Shown: in pieces, positions 9,541 to 18,622 of the stretch | Layout: each line of letters begins with the position of its first letter | How positions within the stretch are numbered: the stretch's first letter is position 1 | Made by a program: the position numbers and the translations under genes | NCBI GenBank assembly: GCA_018828385.1 | Contig: JAHJVE010000022.1 | Coordinates: forward strand, 1-44,284 | Length of the DNA: 44,284 nucleotides | Reading direction: 5' to 3' | DNA from: Gammaproteobacteria bacterium | GTDB lineage: Bacteria; Pseudomonadota; Gammaproteobacteria; Burkholderiales; Rhodocyclaceae | Notes under the pieces: generated by a model | Told to the model about the DNA's origin: nothing | Seen by the model: only the letters and a program-made list of their open reading frames with translations | Databases searched by the model: none

Positions 9541-10863
9541 TTGGCAGCAAATCCCAATACCGTTGGCAAGGGTGGCAAGTTCGGCGATCTCAAGCGCCGG
9601 CTCTGGTTCCTGCTTGGTGCGCTGGTCGTGTACCGCATCGGCGCCCATATTCCGGTTCCTGGGATTGACCCCAATGCGCTGGCCGATCTTTTCAATTCGC
9701 AACAGGGCGGCATCCTGGGCATGTTCAACATGTTCTCGGGTGGTGCCTTGTCGCGATTCACCATTTTTGCACTTGGGATCATGCCGTACATTTCGGCCTC
9801 GATCATCATGCAACTGATGAGTGTTGCCAGTCCCCAACTCGAAGCCCTGAAAAAAGAGGGTGAAGCCGGACGTCGCAAGATTACGCAATATACCCGCTAT
9901 GGCACCGTGATTCTCGCCCTCTTTCAGGGGCTGGGTATCGCTGTCGCGCTCGAAGCGCAGGCTGGGCTGGTTAACGATCCTGGGTTCATGTTCCGTCTGA
10001 CCACGGTGTCGACGCTGCTGACCGGTACGATGTTCCTGATGTGGCTGGGTGAGCAGATCACCGAGCGCGGTCTTGGGAACGGGATTTCGATCATCATTTT
10101 TGCAGGTATCGCTGCCGGCCTGCCAAACGCGATTGGCGGACTGCTTGAACTGGTTCGTACCGGTGCCATGCATCCGCTGACCGCACTGATCATCTGTGTT
10201 CTGGTTGTGGTGGTGACGGGCTTCGTAGTGTTTGTAGAGCGCGGCCAACGCAAGATTCTGGTTAACTACGCCAAGCGCCAGGTTGGCAACAAGATTTACG
10301 GTGGTCAGAGCTCGCATCTGCCGCTCAAACTGAATATGTCTGGCGTTATCCCACCGATTTTCGCCTCGTCGATCATCCTGTTCCCCGCCACTGTCGCCAA
10401 CTGGTTTGGCGCGAGCGAGTCGATGCACTGGTTGAAGGATGTTGCTGGTACTTTGTCGCCAGGGCAACCGATTTACGTCATGCTTTACGCCTCGGCGATC
10501 GTATTCTTCTGCTTTTTCTACACAGCCCTTGTGTTTAACTCGAAAGAGACTGCGGACAATCTGAAAAAGAGCGGGGCATTTGTACCTGGAATTCGTCCGG
10601 GGGAACAAACTGCTCGCTATATCGACAAGATTTTGATGCGTTTGACCCTGATCGGGGCTGCTTATATCACTGTCGTTTGTCTGCTTCCAGAATTTTTGAT
10701 CTTGAAATGGAACGTGCCGTTCTATTTTGGTGGAACCTCGCTGTTGATTATCGTTGTCGTGACCATGGACTTCATGTCTCAGGTTCAGGCCTACGTGATG
10801 TCGCACCAGTATGAAAGCTTGCTGAAGAAGGCAAATTTCAAAGGCGCCCCGATGATCAAGTAA
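9541..10863 (+). CDS. secY: Protein translocase channel subunit SecY
   Basis: SecY forms the membrane channel of the Sec system. The 440-residue protein shows ten predicted membrane segments. The plug and first loop region [11 protein letters not shown], the cytoplasmic loop [18 protein letters not shown] and [15 protein letters not shown] are conserved. The start is TTG at 9541, with GAAAGG upstream; no ATG fits the conserved N-terminus better. It is co-transcribed with the spc genes, as usual. Confidence 0.98.
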   Translation: MAANPNTVGKGGKFGDLKRRLWFLLGALVVYRIGAHIPVPGIDPNALADLFNSQQGGILGMFNMFSGGALSRFTIFALGIMPYISASIIMQLMSVASPQLEALKKEGEAGRRKITQYTRYGTVILALFQGLGIAVALEAQAGLVNDPGFMFRLTTVSTLLTGTMFLMWLGEQITERGLGNGISIIIFAGIAAGLPNAIGGLLELVRTGAMHPLTALIICVLVVVVTGFVVFVERGQRKILVNYAKRQVGNKIYGGQSSHLPLKLNMSGVIPPIFASSIILFPATVANWFGASESMHWLKDVAGTLSPGQPIYVMLYASAIVFFCFFYTALVFNSKETADNLKKSGAFVPGIRPGEQTARYIDKILMRLTLIGAAYITVVCLLPEFLILKWNVPFYFGGTSLLIIVVVTMDFMSQVQAYVMSHQYESLLKKANFKGAPMIK

Positions 10864-10869
10864 TTGCTC

Positions 10870-11088
10870 ATGGCAAAAGAGGATTACCTAGAAATGCAAG
10901 GGGAGGTTGTTGAAAATCTCCCAAATGCGACCTTCAAGGTCAAGTTGGAAAATGGCCATATTGTGCTTGGGTTCATTTCCGGAAAGATGCGAATGCATTA
11001 CATACGCATTCTTCCCGGTGACAAAGTGACTGTACAGTTGACGCCATATGATTTAAGCAAGGCCCGGATCGTTTTCCGGGTCAAGTAA
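10870..11088 (+). CDS. infA: Translation initiation factor IF-1
   Basis: IF-1 is a one-domain OB-fold protein that occupies the 30S A site during initiation. ATG 10870 gives exactly 72 residues ([20 protein letters not shown]), with the conserved [16 protein letters not shown]. It lies six bases after the secY stop with no convincing Shine-Dalgarno sequence, so translation may depend on coupling. infA in this position is typical of betaproteobacteria. Confidence 0.96.
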   Translation: MAKEDYLEMQGEVVENLPNATFKVKLENGHIVLGFISGKMRMHYIRILPGDKVTVQLTPYDLSKARIVFRVK

Positions 11089-11164
11089 AAGAGTTCTCTA
11101 CGCAATAAACCGCAGGGCAAGGAATCACGGCTGCTTCCAAGCCCTCGCAGACGAGGAGTTAAAC

Positions 11165-11278
11165 ATGAAAGTGCATCCTTCAGTTAAGCGCGTGTGTCGC
11201 AATTGCAAAGTCATCCGTCGCAAGGGTGTCGTTCGCGTGATTTGCAAGGACCCGCGTCACAAGCAGCGCCAAGGCTAA
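11165..11278 (+). CDS. rpmJ: 50S ribosomal protein L36
   Basis: This 37-residue protein reads [20 protein letters not shown] and then [17 protein letters not shown]. It is the zinc-ribbon form, with Cys11, Cys14, Cys27 and His32 as ligands. GAGGAG precedes the ATG. Its position after infA and before rpsM is standard. Confidence 0.96.
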   Translation: MKVHPSVKRVCRNCKVIRRKGVVRVICKDPRHKQRQG

Positions 11279-11326
11279 TGGCTTTGGCGTCGGCATTTGT
11301 TAATTTTGAAATAGTGGAGTGATTCG

Positions 11327-11689
11327 ATGGCCCGTATCGCAGGGGTAAACATTCCGAACCATCAGCATGCAGAGATCGCGTTGACCGCGATTTTCGGCAT
11401 CGGCCGTACCCGCGCACAGAAGATTTGTGACGCGGCCGGTATCGTTCGTTCTACCAAAATGAAAGACCTGTCCGATGCGGACATGGATCGTCTGCGTGAC
11501 GAAGTCGGCAAATTCACCGTAGAAGGTGATCTGCGTCGCGAAGTCACAATGAACATCAAGCGTCTGATGGACCTCGGTTGCTACCGGGGCCTTCGCCATC
11601 GCAAGGGCTTGCCTTGCCGCGGTCAGCGCACCCGTACCAATGCTCGCACTCGCAAGGGTCCGCGCAAGGCCATTGCTGGCAAGAAGTAA
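11327..11689 (+). CDS. rpsM: 30S ribosomal protein S13
   Basis: This 120-residue protein of the 30S head contacts S19 and P-site t[22 protein letters not shown], the helix-hairpin-helix-like [13 protein letters not shown] and the basic tail [18 protein letters not shown] are diagnostic. It opens the alpha-operon segment. Confidence 0.98.
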   Translation: MARIAGVNIPNHQHAEIALTAIFGIGRTRAQKICDAAGIVRSTKMKDLSDADMDRLRDEVGKFTVEGDLRREVTMNIKRLMDLGCYRGLRHRKGLPCRGQRTRTNARTRKGPRKAIAGKK

Positions 11690-11701
11690 TAGGGACAGAA
11701 C

Positions 11702-12091
11702 ATGGCAAAGACTGCTACCAAAGTTCGCAAAAAGGTTAAAAAGAACGTTGCTGAGGGCATCGCCCACATTCACGCTTCGTTTAATAACACCATCATCACC
11801 ATTACCGATCGTCAGGGCAATGCGTTGTCTTGGGCTACTTCCGGTGGTGCCGGCTTCCGCGGTTCGCGCAAGTCCACCCCGTTTGCTGCTCAGGTTGCTG
11901 CTGAAGCCGCTGGCAAGGCTGCTCAGGAATGTGGCGTCAAGAATCTGGAAGTTCGCATCAAGGGCCCAGGTCCTGGTCGTGAATCTTCGGTCCGCGCTCT
12001 GAACGCGTTGGGCATGAAGATCACCGCGATTTCCGACGTGACGCCGGTGCCGCATAACGGTTGCCGTCCGCCCAAAAAGCGCCGCATCTAA
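11702..12091 (+). CDS. rpsK: 30S ribosomal protein S11
   Basis: This 129-residue platform protein contacts S7 at the mRNA exit. The core [32 protein letters not shown] and the tail [15 protein letters not shown] are canonical. AGGGACAG precedes the ATG. Confidence 0.98.
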   Translation: MAKTATKVRKKVKKNVAEGIAHIHASFNNTIITITDRQGNALSWATSGGAGFRGSRKSTPFAAQVAAEAAGKAAQECGVKNLEVRIKGPGPGRESSVRALNALGMKITAISDVTPVPHNGCRPPKKRRI

Positions 12092-12103
12092 GGAGAAAGA
12101 CAA

Positions 12104-12733
12104 GTGGCTCGTAATCTCGATCCGAAATGCCGTCAGTGCCGCCGCGAAGGCGAAAAGTTGTTCCTGAAGGGCGAAAAGTGTTTTACCGACAAGTGTGCCA
12201 TTGAGCGTCGTTCGTATGCTCCTGGCCAACACGGCCAAAAATCAGGCGCTCGTTTGTCTGACTATGGTGTACATCTGCGTGCCAAGCAAAAGATTCGTCG
12301 CGTTTACGGCGTCCTTGAAGGCCAGTTCCGCAGGACGTTCGCTGAAGCTGATCGCCGCAAGGGGCAGACAGGTGAGAATCTTCTCCAGTTGCTCGAAGCT
12401 CGCCTGGACTCCGTTGCCTATCGTATGGGTTTTGGTGCCTCCCGCACCGAATCCCGTCAGATCGTTCGCCATAACGGCGTTATGGTCAATGGCAAGCGCG
12501 TCAATATTCCTTCCTTTATCGTCAAGCCGGGTGATGTTGTCCAGCTGACTGATCGCGCCCGTGCTTCCTTGCGTTGCAAGGCTGCTCTGGAGGCTGCCGA
12601 GTCTCGTGGTTTCCCCGAGTGGATTTCGGTGGATGTCAAAGAAGGCAAGGGCACATTCAAGGCCATGCCGCAGCGCTCTGAACTGCCGGCGACCCTGAAT
12701 GAAGGTCTCGTCATTGAACTTTACTCGAAGTAA
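12104..12733 (+). CDS. rpsD: 30S ribosomal protein S4
   Basis: This 209-residue primary 16S binder is also the alpha-operon repressor in E. coli. It starts with GTG at 12104 after AAGGAG. The N-terminal domain holds four cysteines (CRQC, then GEKCFTDKC), so this is the zinc-binding form. An S4 RNA-binding domain follows (LDSVAYRMGFGASRTESRQI, then VNGKRVNIPSFIVKPGD). Confidence 0.97.
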   Translation: MARNLDPKCRQCRREGEKLFLKGEKCFTDKCAIERRSYAPGQHGQKSGARLSDYGVHLRAKQKIRRVYGVLEGQFRRTFAEADRRKGQTGENLLQLLEARLDSVAYRMGFGASRTESRQIVRHNGVMVNGKRVNIPSFIVKPGDVVQLTDRARASLRCKAALEAAESRGFPEWISVDVKEGKGTFKAMPQRSELPATLNEGLVIELYSK

Positions 12734-12756
12734 GCACTGAGCAGAGGATCTAGCCC

Positions 12757-13731
12757 ATGCAAAGCAGTGGACTTCTTAAACCCCGTATCATCGACGTGCA
12801 GAGCGTTTCGCCCGTGCAGGCCAAGGTGGTCATGGAGCCGTTTGAGCGCGGTTATGGCCATACCCTTGGCAACGCGCTGCGTCGTATCCTGCTTTCCTCA
12901 ATGGTTGGTTATGCACCGACCGAGGTTGGTATCGATGGTGTTCTCCATGAGTATTCGACCATTGATGGCGTGCAGGAAGATGTCGTCGACATCCTCCTCA
13001 ACCTCAAGGGGATCGTGTTCAAGCTGCACAATCGCGATGTCGTTAACCTGAAGCTGACCAAGGAAGGTGAAGGCCCCGTTCGCGCTGGCGATATCGAATT
13101 GCCGCACGACGTGGAAATCATCAATCCGGAACACGTAATCGCTCACCTCTCCACGGGCGGCAAGCTGTCCATGGAGATCAAGGTCGAGAAGGGGCGCGGC
13201 TACCTTCCGGGTAACATGCGCAATCTCGGCGATGCCAAGTCGATCGGCAAGCTGGTTCTTGACGCATCGTTCAGCCCGATTCGCCGTGTCGCCTACGCTG
13301 TTGAAAGCGCTCGTGTCGAACAGCGTACTGATCTGGACAAGCTGATTGTCGATATTGAAACCAACGGCGTTGTCGAGCCGGAAGAGGCCATTCGCTACGC
13401 TGCTCGCGTGTTGATGGAACAACTTTCGGTCTTCGCTGATCTGGAGGGTACCGCACCCGTTGCCGAGGCTTCCAAGCCGGCTCAGGTTGATCCGGTTCTG
13501 CTCCGTCCGGTGGATGATCTTGAATTGACGGTTCGTTCGGCGAACTGCCTCAAGGCTGAGAATATCTACTACATCGGCGATCTGATCCAGCGTACAGAGA
13601 ATGAACTTCTCAAGACTCCGAATCTGGGTCGCAAGTCGCTGAATGAGATCAAGGAAGTGTTGGCCGCTCGCGGTCTGACGCTCGGCATGAAACTGGAAAA
13701 CTGGCCGCCCGCCGGTCTGGAAAAGGCGTAA
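12757..13731 (+). CDS. rpoA: RNA polymerase alpha subunit
   Basis: This 324-residue subunit nucleates RNA polymerase assembly. The N-terminal dimerisation domain is seen in [20 protein letters not shown]. After the linker near residue 240 comes the C-terminal domain that binds UP elements and activators ([20 protein letters not shown], then [18 protein letters not shown]). Its place between rpsD and rplQ is standard. Confidence 0.98.
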   Translation: MQSSGLLKPRIIDVQSVSPVQAKVVMEPFERGYGHTLGNALRRILLSSMVGYAPTEVGIDGVLHEYSTIDGVQEDVVDILLNLKGIVFKLHNRDVVNLKLTKEGEGPVRAGDIELPHDVEIINPEHVIAHLSTGGKLSMEIKVEKGRGYLPGNMRNLGDAKSIGKLVLDASFSPIRRVAYAVESARVEQRTDLDKLIVDIETNGVVEPEEAIRYAARVLMEQLSVFADLEGTAPVAEASKPAQVDPVLLRPVDDLELTVRSANCLKAENIYYIGDLIQRTENELLKTPNLGRKSLNEIKEVLAARGLTLGMKLENWPPAGLEKA

Positions 13732-13786
13732 GCCTTTTCCTCCCGGGCAGTCAAGGGACGCCTGCAGAATATAGAAAGGATTAACC

Positions 13787-14185
13787 ATGCGTCACCGCAA
13801 TGGACTTCGCAAACTAAACCGTACCAGCAGCCATCGCTTGGCGATGCTGCGCAACATGACCGTTTCCCTGCTCAAGCACGAGGCCATCAAGACCACCGTG
13901 CCGAAAGCAAAGGAGCTGCGTCGTGTTGTTGAACCGATGATCACCCTCGGCAAGACTCCGACGCTGGCCAATAAGCGTCTAGCCTTCGACCGCCTGCGCG
14001 ACCGTGATATTGTGGTCAAGCTGTTCGCCGAAATCGGCCCGCGTTATGCAACCCGTCCGGGCGGCTACCTTCGCATCCTGAAGTGTGGTTTCCGTGTTGG
14101 CGATAACGCTCCGATGGCGTTTGTGGAGCTGGTCGATCGTCCGGAGCCTACCGAGGCTGTGGAAATCGAGGAAGCAGCGGCGTAA
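13787..14185 (+). CDS. rplQ: 50S ribosomal protein L17
   Basis: This 132-residue protein lies near the exit tunnel. [20 protein letters not shown] and [25 protein letters not shown] segments are typical (here starting PGGYLRIL). It is the last gene of the ribosomal cluster, followed by a strong terminator. Confidence 0.97.
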   Translation: MRHRNGLRKLNRTSSHRLAMLRNMTVSLLKHEAIKTTVPKAKELRRVVEPMITLGKTPTLANKRLAFDRLRDRDIVVKLFAEIGPRYATRPGGYLRILKCGFRVGDNAPMAFVELVDRPEPTEAVEIEEAAA

Positions 14186-14198
14186 TTGCTGTTGCATT

Positions 14199-14229
14199 GA
14201 AAAAGGCCGGATATTCCGGCCTTTTTTTC
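14199..14229 (+). terminator. Intrinsic terminator of the alpha operon
   Basis: An A-rich flank, the stem AAGGCCGGA with TCCGGCCTT, a short TAT loop and a run of seven T residues follow rplQ. Because of the flanking A-tract it may also end transcription arriving from the opposite strand (the stop of the PP2C gene is at 14252). Confidence 0.9.
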
Positions 14230-14251
14230 GTCTGCATTTCTACGGTCGAAG

Positions 14252-15793
14252 TCAGGGGCAATCGATAAGCATCAGAGAAATGTCGTCGCCGGCGACACCG
14301 CCATTTTGATGGGCGGCCAATGCTGACTCAATTCTTTCGAAGCGTTCGGTTGGCGATGTGTTGGCGCTCGCAGCGATCAATCCGGTGGCGCCGAATTGCA
14401 CTCCCTGCGGATTGTTTGCCTCCAGCAAGCCATCGGAACATAGAACCAGCTGGCTTTCTTCTACCCAGTTGAAATGCTGGGGCTCCCCGCCCAACTCGTC
14501 ATTGCTGACAATCCCCAAAGGGAGGTTGGAGGACGGGAAGGTTTGGGATACGCGTCCCCAGCGGTCGAAGAGCACGGCCTGCGGGGTTCCGCCGACCCAA
14601 ATGTCGCCGTGTTTTTGGCTTTCGTTAAGGCATACCAGCGTAACCGCCACAAAACGTCCAGTAGGCATGGACTCCTTGAGCTGTTGGTTCAATTCAAGAA
14701 CAATTTCCCGGATTGAGCGGTTTAGCTTTGTCATGCGGTAGAACAGCGCGAGTACGGGCAAGACACTGATTGCAGCGGTCAGACCATGCCCGGTTGCATC
14801 AGCGAGCAAGGCGTAAAAAAGTCCATCAGACGAGCGATTGGCGGCAACGATGTCGCCACTGAAATTTTCGGCGGGAATAACCGTGTAACGCAGGCGGCTA
14901 TCCTGAAGGCCCCTGCGGTGTAATTGGTTTTCCATGAGGCGCAGGGCGAGTTGCTGTTCCGCTTGGGTCTGATCGTAATAGTGCTGAAGTTGGCGGGCAT
15001 TTTCACGGAGTGTTTGTTCAGTCTGCTTGCGCTCGGAGATGTCCCGAATTACACCGACCATCATGCGATGGTTGTCGATGACAATCTGGGTGATGGTCAG
15101 CGTCGCAGCGAAGCGGTGTCCATCCTTGTGTTGAGCCGCAAGTTCACGTTCCTGGCCGATGGTTTGTGACGGGGCATCCCCCGCGTATTCGCCGACACGC
15201 GCTTCATGTGCCGTCCGCTCCTCTTCGGGCATGAGCATGGAAACGTTGTTGCCGATCATTTCGGCCGAAGCCCAGCCGAAAATTCGCTCGGTCGACTTGT
15301 TGACCGATACCATGATGCCGTATTCATCGCATGTGATAATGGCATCGAGAACGTTATCGGAAATGGCCTGTACGCGGCGCAGCGAGTCGATCGATTCCTG
15401 CTGCATGGCCAGCGAACGTTGCATCGAACGCAATTTTGCCTCAAGGACCACGAAGTTGATTGGCTTGGTCAGGTAATCGTCGGCGCCGGCATCGAGTCCT
15501 TCAACGAGGTTTTCATCGCGATTCAGGGCGGACAGGAAAATGACTGGGGTCCACCGGTCACGGGGCATGGCCTTGATCCGCCGGGCAGCCTCGAATCCGT
15601 CCATGACCGGCATCATGATGTCGAGCAGGACGAGGTCGGGAGACTCAGCGGCGAAGCGCCGCACGGCTTCTTCGCCGTTCTCGGCCAGAATGACTTCATG
15701 GCCGAGTTTCTTCAGAAAGACCTGGAGGATATGCAGGTTGGTGCGGTTGTCATCGACGGCCAGCACCTTCATTTTGGTAGAAATCGAAGTCAT
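14252..15793 (-). CDS. Response regulator with PAS and PP2C (SpoIIE-type) phosphatase domains
   Basis: The 513-residue protein has a receiver domain at about 8-125 (Asp14-Asp15, phosphorylatable Asp58, Lys110), a PAS domain with PAC end at about 140-255 (IFGWASAEMIG; VGVIRDISERK), a coiled coil, and a PP2C/SpoIIE serine phosphatase at about 305-510 (ADATGHG at 331-337, GDDISLMLID at the end). The family dephosphorylates proteins such as anti-sigma antagonists. The ATG overlaps the stop of the upstream REC-HATPase gene (ATGA). It is the last gene of the operon, and its partner protein is not in the window. Confidence 0.9.
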   Translation of the reverse strand: MTSISTKMKVLAVDDNRTNLHILQVFLKKLGHEVILAENGEEAVRRFAAESPDLVLLDIMMPVMDGFEAARRIKAMPRDRWTPVIFLSALNRDENLVEGLDAGADDYLTKPINFVVLEAKLRSMQRSLAMQQESIDSLRRVQAISDNVLDAIITCDEYGIMVSVNKSTERIFGWASAEMIGNNVSMLMPEEERTAHEARVGEYAGDAPSQTIGQERELAAQHKDGHRFAATLTITQIVIDNHRMMVGVIRDISERKQTEQTLRENARQLQHYYDQTQAEQQLALRLMENQLHRRGLQDSRLRYTVIPAENFSGDIVAANRSSDGLFYALLADATGHGLTAAISVLPVLALFYRMTKLNRSIREIVLELNQQLKESMPTGRFVAVTLVCLNESQKHGDIWVGGTPQAVLFDRWGRVSQTFPSSNLPLGIVSNDELGGEPQHFNWVEESQLVLCSDGLLEANNPQGVQFGATGLIAASANTSPTERFERIESALAAHQNGGVAGDDISLMLIDCP

Positions 15794-16713
15794 GGCTGTT
15801 GCTCGCCGTCTCTGGTGTCGCTGCGAGAAATGGTGGCGACCGCGACGTTGCCGCTACCTTCGTAGGTAATGTTGCTAAAGCTCAGCATGCGGGACAGGGC
15901 AATCCCCCGACCGTTGGGATCAAAGGCACGCAGAGGGTCAATTTCGAGATAGTTCTGCCAGGGAAATCCGTTGCCCTGGTCGCAAATGCGCAGCGTGATC
16001 GAATCAGCCTGACGGCGATAGCTCAGGCGAACCTCCTTGCCGAAATTTTCCGGTAGCGCGGTGCGTCGTTTGATTTCTTCGTGCCAGCTGTCATCCTGTT
16101 TTAACCGACTCTTTTCCGCATAGGTCAGACCGAGGTTGCCGTGTTCTACGCCATTGATCAGTAGTTCGGAAATGCCCATAACGGCCGCATCGGGGTTCGG
16201 GCAGGCATGGGCAATGAAGGAGGCGAGCTGGGCTGCTTCTTCTATGGTCCGAATGGAGAACTCGGCCTGATCGAGAAACTGCAGCGAGTTGATGTGCTGG
16301 TGCAGTTGTCGGCTCAGGGAACTGCGTGCCTCGGCGTCGCTCAGTGCGGCGTGGACGATGGCGAGCAGACTGTCGCGGCGATAGGGCTTGGTCAGGTAGT
16401 AATAGGCGCCAGCTTCGAGGCCTTCGCGTATCTGTTCCGGAGAGTTGGCTGCCGTCTGCATGATGACGGGGATGGTGGAGAGCCGTGCGTCGAGCTTCAT
16501 GCGCTTGAGCAGCCCGATGCCGTCCAGCCCGGGCATCATCCGGTCAAGCAGGATGAGCTTGAAGTCGTATTCGGGGTTTTGCAACAGTTGCCAAGCGGCT
16601 TCGCCGCTCTCCGCGGCTTGCAGCGTGAAGGTCTCTTCCCCGTCGAAATACTCGAGCAGGATTTCCAGGTTGAGTGCTTCGTCGTCGACCAGCAAGACGA
16701 GTGTTTTAGTCAT
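15790..16713 (-). CDS. Receiver domain fused to an RsbW-like HATPase domain
   Basis: The 307-residue protein has a receiver domain at residues 1-120 (Asp10-Asp11, Asp57, Lys109) and a C-terminal GHKL ATPase at about 150-300. The N box is SELLINGVEHGN (about 182-193), followed by DQGNGF (245-250) and DPNGRGIALS. There is no HisKA domain, so it resembles a serine kinase/anti-sigma factor under receiver control more than a histidine kinase. It overlaps the CHASE kinase gene by 8 bases and the PP2C gene by 4. Confidence 0.85.
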   Translation of the reverse strand: MTKTLVLLVDDEALNLEILLEYFDGEETFTLQAAESGEAAWQLLQNPEYDFKLILLDRMMPGLDGIGLLKRMKLDARLSTIPVIMQTAANSPEQIREGLEAGAYYYLTKPYRRDSLLAIVHAALSDAEARSSLSRQLHQHINSLQFLDQAEFSIRTIEEAAQLASFIAHACPNPDAAVMGISELLINGVEHGNLGLTYAEKSRLKQDDSWHEEIKRRTALPENFGKEVRLSYRRQADSITLRICDQGNGFPWQNYLEIDPLRAFDPNGRGIALSRMLSFSNITYEGSGNVAVATISRSDTRDGEQQP

Positions 16714-18622
16714 GTTGTCCTGATTTGTCTGTCCGGCAGTTCAATGGCAGGGTGACGATGAAACAGGCGCCTTGCCCTGGATTGTTGCGGGCAACAATCG
16801 TACCACGGTGTTGCGTAACAATTGCCCGGCAAATTGCCAGGCCCAGCCCCGTTCCGCCGGCGCCGCTTTTCGTTGCGGTGCTTTGCACGAACTTGTCGAA
16901 GATGCTCTCGATCTCGGCCGCCGGTATACCGACTCCCTGATCGATGAAACTGATCGACAGTCCCGGCCGCGAACCACTGTCCTGGGCGCGCCGCCCGGCG
17001 GGCAGTTCGCTTGCCGCGAGTACGACGTATATCTTGCCACCTTCGGGCGAAAACTTGATGGCGTTGGAGAGCAGGTTGCAGATGACCTGGATGATCCGTT
17101 TTTCATCGGCGTCGATGACCGGGTTGGCCAGTTGGCAGTCGATGTCGATCTGGAGTTGGCGTTCGAGTTGCAGCGATTCGAGTTGGCCGAGCACCTGGCG
17201 GACGAGTTCGAGAGCGTTGAAGCGGGTCGTCTGCAGTGCCGTTTTGCCGGCATCGAGTTTCGACAGGTCGAGCAATTCGTCGATCAGCGAAAGCAAGCGT
17301 TGTCCGCTTTCGTCAATGCGTTGGAAATACTGACCGAGCTTCGGGTCGTTGGTGTTTTCAGCACGCCGGCTGCCGAGGTCCACGAAGCCGAGGATGGCGT
17401 GCATGGGCGTGCGCAGTTCGTGCGACATGTTGGCCAGAAATTCCGACTTGGCCTGATTGGCAGCCTGTGCCTGTTGCAAGGCGCTGTCCAGACTGGCCGT
17501 TCGTTCGCTGACCAGTTCCTGCAAATGATCGCGGTGTTCGCTGAGTTCGCGGGTCAGATTGAGCGCATAGCGCTCGGCGCGTTCCCGATGGGTGCTCTGG
17601 TGGCGAACCAACATGGCCAGCAACAGGCTGCCGAACAAGCCGCCGTAGAGAACCAGTGCCGGGGTATCGAGGCCCGGGCTGGCCTGGATGTTGGGGTAGA
17701 AATGGAGAATCCAGTTACGTCCGCCGAAGTCGATTTCATGGTGGAGCATAGCGGTGTCGCTGCCTCGGAAACCGGGGTGGGAGTTGTAGATCAGCGTTGG
17801 CGGCGATGCCACGATGGTATCGGCGGCCAGCGATTCGTCGAAAATTTGCAGAATGAAGCGGCTGCTTAGAGGCAGTTTGAACGAGGCCATGAATTCGTCG
17901 AAACGATATGCCGTCAGGACGATGCCGGAGAAGTTCGGCTTCTTCTCTGCGGCGTGGATGGTCAGCGGGCCGTTGGGAAGAATGGCCTGCACCATCTGGA
18001 AGCCGGGTCGTCGAGTGCCTTTGTCGGGCTGGAGCTCGATGGGGCCGGTCATGGCAACATTGCCGGTCAGAATGGCGCGGCTGATGGCATCGCGGCGGGC
18101 CCTTTCGGAGAGCAGGTCGAAGCCGATGACCGCGTTGAGGGCGGGGGTCTCGGGGGCGACGAAGTAGACTGGCAAGGCGAGGTCGGTGTCGGTTTTCGGA
18201 AAAATCCGGACGTTGCTACGGTCAACCGGAAATTTGGCGGAATTTCCGAATTGGCCAGCATCGCCAGGCCGCACGGCGGGGGCGTAGGCGAAGGCAAACA
18301 TGCCGGCCAGGCTACCCTCGATTTCCATGGCCCGGGCAAAGCGTCGCCAGGCTGCCAGATCACGCGTCGGGCTGGCGACGGCAAAAGCCTGCAGGGAGCG
18401 CAGGAACTGGCTGTGAAGATTGAGGCGGTCGCGAATCTCGGCCGTAATCGCCGCACTTTCCTGATTGCCGGCCTGTTCTTCAGCCAGGATCCGGAGGCGG
18501 GACTGCCAGTGCCAGGCGGCAATCGTGGCCAGGGCGAGCAGCAAAAAGGTGGCGAGCGGCAGGAGCAGGCCGCCACGGTTGTGCAGTGATCGGTTGCCGT
18601 GATCCACCTGCGCCGCATTCAC
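16706..18622 (-). CDS. CHASE-domain sensor histidine kinase
   Basis: I chose the GTG at 18622, which overlaps the ABC gene stop (GTGA) with GGAGG upstream, giving 638 residues. An in-frame ATG at 18670 would lie inside the ABC gene. Order: membrane segment about 18-38, periplasmic CHASE domain to about 310, second membrane segment about 320-340, coiled coil, HisKA with His401 (SHELRTPMHAIL), and HATPase with CNLLSNAIKFSPEGG, DQGVGIP and GTGLGLAIC. It likely senses a small extracellular ligand and phosphorylates one or both downstream receivers; that pairing is inferred from the operon. Confidence 0.88.
   Translation of the reverse strand: MNAAQVDHGNRSLHNRGGLLLPLATFLLLALATIAAWHWQSRLRILAEEQAGNQESAAITAEIRDRLNLHSQFLRSLQAFAVASPTRDLAAWRRFARAMEIEGSLAGMFAFAYAPAVRPGDAGQFGNSAKFPVDRSNVRIFPKTDTDLALPVYFVAPETPALNAVIGFDLLSERARRDAISRAILTGNVAMTGPIELQPDKGTRRPGFQMVQAILPNGPLTIHAAEKKPNFSGIVLTAYRFDEFMASFKLPLSSRFILQIFDESLAADTIVASPPTLIYNSHPGFRGSDTAMLHHEIDFGGRNWILHFYPNIQASPGLDTPALVLYGGLFGSLLLAMLVRHQSTHRERAERYALNLTRELSEHRDHLQELVSERTASLDSALQQAQAANQAKSEFLANMSHELRTPMHAILGFVDLGSRRAENTNDPKLGQYFQRIDESGQRLLSLIDELLDLSKLDAGKTALQTTRFNALELVRQVLGQLESLQLERQLQIDIDCQLANPVIDADEKRIIQVICNLLSNAIKFSPEGGKIYVVLAASELPAGRRAQDSGSRPGLSISFIDQGVGIPAAEIESIFDKFVQSTATKSGAGGTGLGLAICRAIVTQHRGTIVARNNPGQGACFIVTLPLNCRTDKSGQHD

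Noticed and set aside
9304..10806. 500-codon open frame on the - strand
   Set aside because: It lies antisense to rplO and secY, has low-complexity His/Arg/Gln-rich content and matches no family; it is a by-product of GC-rich codon use.
16772..17869. 365-codon open frame on the + strand
   Set aside because: It is a shadow of the CHASE histidine kinase gene, which has complete HisKA and HATPase motifs.
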